Part shown: positions 38,783 to 40,355 of the stretch, one piece after another
Layout: every line of letters starts with the position of its first letter
Numbering within the stretch: position 1 is the first letter of the stretch
Origin: a virus
Virus record (IMG/VR): IMGVR_UViG_3300023112_000040
Location: 1-40,355 of that record
Strand: one strand, 5' to 3'
Length of the DNA: 40,355 nt
The notes under the pieces: model-generated
What the model was told of the DNA's origin: nothing
The model's database searches: none
The model's input: the letters and a program-made list of their open reading frames with translations, nothing else
Position numbers and translations under genes: made by a program

Positions 38783-39910
38783 ATGGCAGAAACAAATTCA
38801 ATGGGTAATATTAACGTAGGTGGAGCTTACGCATCATCATTCGGTAATATGCCAAACGGTACAATGTACCAAAAAGTAGATATGAAAAGTCTTAAATCTG
38901 GTAAACCAACTTACGAAGTTGACGCAAGAGAAGGATTAAATAGTGCAGTTAAAATTGGTTTAAAAGCATTAAATACACAAACAGGTGGAGCAGGAACAGC
39001 AGGATATGCAATGGTTCCTATTTACGTAGACCCAAGAGTTGTAGATACAACTAGAAAATACACACCATTTGTAGAATTAGTGCCTAGAGTATCAAACCAA
39101 GGTATGACTGCTGATTACAACAAAATCACAGCAAAAGGTGGAGCAGTAACTGCAGCAGAAGATGCAGCATTAACTGAAACAAACACTACAACTGATAGAG
39201 CATCAACTGCTATCAAATACATTTACGCAGTTGGAAGAGTAACTGGACCTGCAATCGCATCTTACCCAAGTTACGTTTTAGAAGGTTTAAATCCACAAGG
39301 TGGAGCAACTGGACCTTTCCAAGACCAAAGTGCATTAAATGCAAAACAATTTGAAGTATTAGTTAAAACTAGAGAAATCAGAGAAAAAGAAGAAAGTCTT
39401 TTAATCAATGGTAACGCTGGTTCTGATGCAACACAATTTAGTGGAATCGTTACTTTAATGAGTACTACTAATACTGTAGCAAAAGGTACAACTGCTTTAG
39501 CTTTAGCAGATATTAATACTGCAGTTAAAAACGCATTCGATGATGGTGGAAGACCTAATTTAGCAATCTGTTCAAGTGGTGTTTACACTGACTTAATGGA
39601 ATTATTAAATGCTAAAATTGGTTACATGCAATCAACTCAGCAAGTATTCTGGGGTTTCTCAGCTATTACTTTACATACAATGGTAGGTGACGTAACTGTT
39701 ATTCCATCAATGTATATGAGTAATGTATCTGGAAGCAAAGCAATTTACTTCTTAGACATGAGTGTAGTAGAAATGAGAGTTCTTCAAGACTTAACTTACG
39801 AAGACTTAGCAAAAACTAATGATAGTGAAAAATTCATGTTAAAAATATATGAAACATTCATCATTAAAAACACTTCATTCTGTAGTTCAATTACAGCAAT
39901 AAGTGCATAA
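38783..39910 (+). CDS. major capsid protein (HK97 fold)
   Basis: 375 residues behind GGAGGAAAAAAAC. Helix and strand pattern of the HK97 fold: an N-terminal arm (residues 1-60), then VPIYVDPRVVDTTRKYTPFV, spine-helix regions (about 190-215) and an A-domain near TVIPSMYMSNVSGSKAIYFL. MCP position after protease is standard. Codon usage is highly regular (TTA, GCA, AAA), as expected for the most abundant virion protein. Confidence 0.85.
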   Translation: MAETNSMGNINVGGAYASSFGNMPNGTMYQKVDMKSLKSGKPTYEVDAREGLNSAVKIGLKALNTQTGGAGTAGYAMVPIYVDPRVVDTTRKYTPFVELVPRVSNQGMTADYNKITAKGGAVTAAEDAALTETNTTTDRASTAIKYIYAVGRVTGPAIASYPSYVLEGLNPQGGATGPFQDQSALNAKQFEVLVKTREIREKEESLLINGNAGSDATQFSGIVTLMSTTNTVAKGTTALALADINTAVKNAFDDGGRPNLAICSSGVYTDLMELLNAKIGYMQSTQQVFWGFSAITLHTMVGDVTVIPSMYMSNVSGSKAIYFLDMSVVEMRVLQDLTYEDLAKTNDSEKFMLKIYETFIIKNTSFCSSITAISA

Positions 39911-39923
39911 GGAGGATAGATAA

Positions 39924-40205
39924 ATGGCAGCAGCAGAAATGACAGCTAGTATAGCTGGAGCAACAATAGGAGCAGGTGCATCAACAACTACAAGTGGGTG
40001 TGTTGAAGGTGTTTACACTGTAACTATTACAACTACTTTAGATTGGATTATTTTTAGTGATTTTAGTACAGTACATTATGTACACGCTTTAACAGATGCA
40101 GATGGTGTAGATGCAGAAGCATATATTGATGGTACAACTAAAAACAAAGTGTTTGTTACTGGTACAGGAGCAACTACTTTAATCGTTAAAGGAACACCAG
40201 CATAA
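39924..40205 (+). CDS. head-decoration-like small protein
   Basis: 93 residues, AGGAGGATAG ribosome binding site. MAAAEMTASIAGATIGAGAS then beta-rich sequence (YTVTITTTLDWIIFSDFSTV) ending VKGTPA. It follows the capsid gene as decoration or capsid-stabilising proteins often do. A terminator follows at once, so it is the end of a transcript. Role unproven. Confidence 0.5.
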   Translation: MAAAEMTASIAGATIGAGASTTTSGCVEGVYTVTITTTLDWIIFSDFSTVHYVHALTDADGVDAEAYIDGTTKNKVFVTGTGATTLIVKGTPA

Positions 40206-40207
40206 TT

Positions 40208-40250
40208 GGGGTAACACCCTTTTATTTTATTTTTTTTTTTTTTTATTTTA
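40208..40250 (+). terminator. hairpin plus long poly-T terminator
   Basis: GGGT AAC ACCC (40,209-40,219) is followed by a T-rich tract with a run of 15 T. Archaeal RNA polymerase ends at T-runs even without a hairpin, and the tract is the longest in the window. Confidence 0.8.
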
Positions 40251-40276
40251 ATACATAAACAAACGGAGGAAAAAAG

Positions 40277-40355
40277 ATGACAAATGCAAACGTAACAGTA
40301 GAAAGACTATCAGAAAACGGATTAGTCTCAAGTAGTGGATATAAAATTGGTGTAA
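40277..40355 (+). CDS. partial gene, N-terminus of a small connector protein
   Basis: ATG behind CGGAGGAAAAAAG. 26 residues are visible (MTNANVTVERLSENGLVSSS then GYKIGV) before the window ends in GTAA. If the ends of the window join, the frame continues as K-K-N-D-I-I after one base less in the A-run and would make a protein of about 73 residues with the piece at 1-141. Confidence 0.55.
   Translation, partial: MTNANVTVERLSENGLVSSSGYKIGV

Overview
The window looks like most or all of the genome of a tailed, HK97-fold virus (Caudoviricetes type) of an archaeon. The phage core is clear: large terminase, portal, MuF-like protein, prohead protease, major capsid protein, tail tube, tail assembly chaperones, tape measure and tail tip proteins. 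Three things point to an archaeal host. Transcription units are preceded by archaeal TATA boxes about 25 bases upstream of leaderless or nearly leaderless start codons. The tRNA-Gly and tRNA-Thr carry A73 and U73 discriminators and an archaeal-style Gly D-arm, with no encoded CCA. The replication genes are a family B DNA polymerase and a prim-pol/D5-type helicase. Base composition is AT-rich; ribosome binding sites of the GGAGG type are common inside operons. The host genus cannot be told from the sequence.

Layout: 1-14,568 (+) neck and tail genes, ending with large LamG adhesins, a transglutaminase-like cysteine peptidase and a DUF1353 protein. 14,580-16,646 (+) is an early-type cassette of small unknown genes behind a strong TATA promoter. 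16,649-23,169 (-) is the replication operon: AbrB-like regulator, prim-pol/helicase, PolB, probable ssDNA-binding protein, DNA methyltransferase with an inserted helix-turn-helix, and an ERCC4-type nuclease. 23,170-23,430 is a divergent control region with inverted iteron-like repeats and is a candidate origin. 23,431-26,835 (+) is a tightly overlapping string of about 18 small genes (antitoxin-like protein, HNH nuclease, possible small terminase, membrane peptides, zinc proteins, a three-member paralogue family). 26,836-27,677 has no protein gene but is full of RNA: a long pseudoknotted RNA, two tRNA-like elements, tRNA-Gly, another pseudoknotted RNA, tRNA-Thr and a hairpin-rich terminase leader. 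27,678-40,355 (+) is the packaging and head module with several virion surface proteins inserted, ending at a poly-T terminator and a partial gene.

The head module at the right end and the neck/tail module at the left end are the two halves of one standard late operon. The partial gene at 40,277 and the partial gene at base 1 look like two parts of one small connector gene, so the window may be a complete circularly permuted genome opened inside an A-run.

The most unusual content is RNA: (a) the tRNA/structured-RNA block at 26.8-27.6 kb, (b) a two-hairpin kissing-loop element in the leader of the probable ssDNA-binding protein, (c) a compact pseudoknot at 602-666, and (d) a -1 frameshift signal in the tail chaperone genes. 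Also notable are a 20-base element repeated exactly three times at late promoters and a repeated gene-end cassette giving unrelated small proteins the same ELEGGK-like tail. No integrase, CRISPR array or lysis enzyme was recognised.
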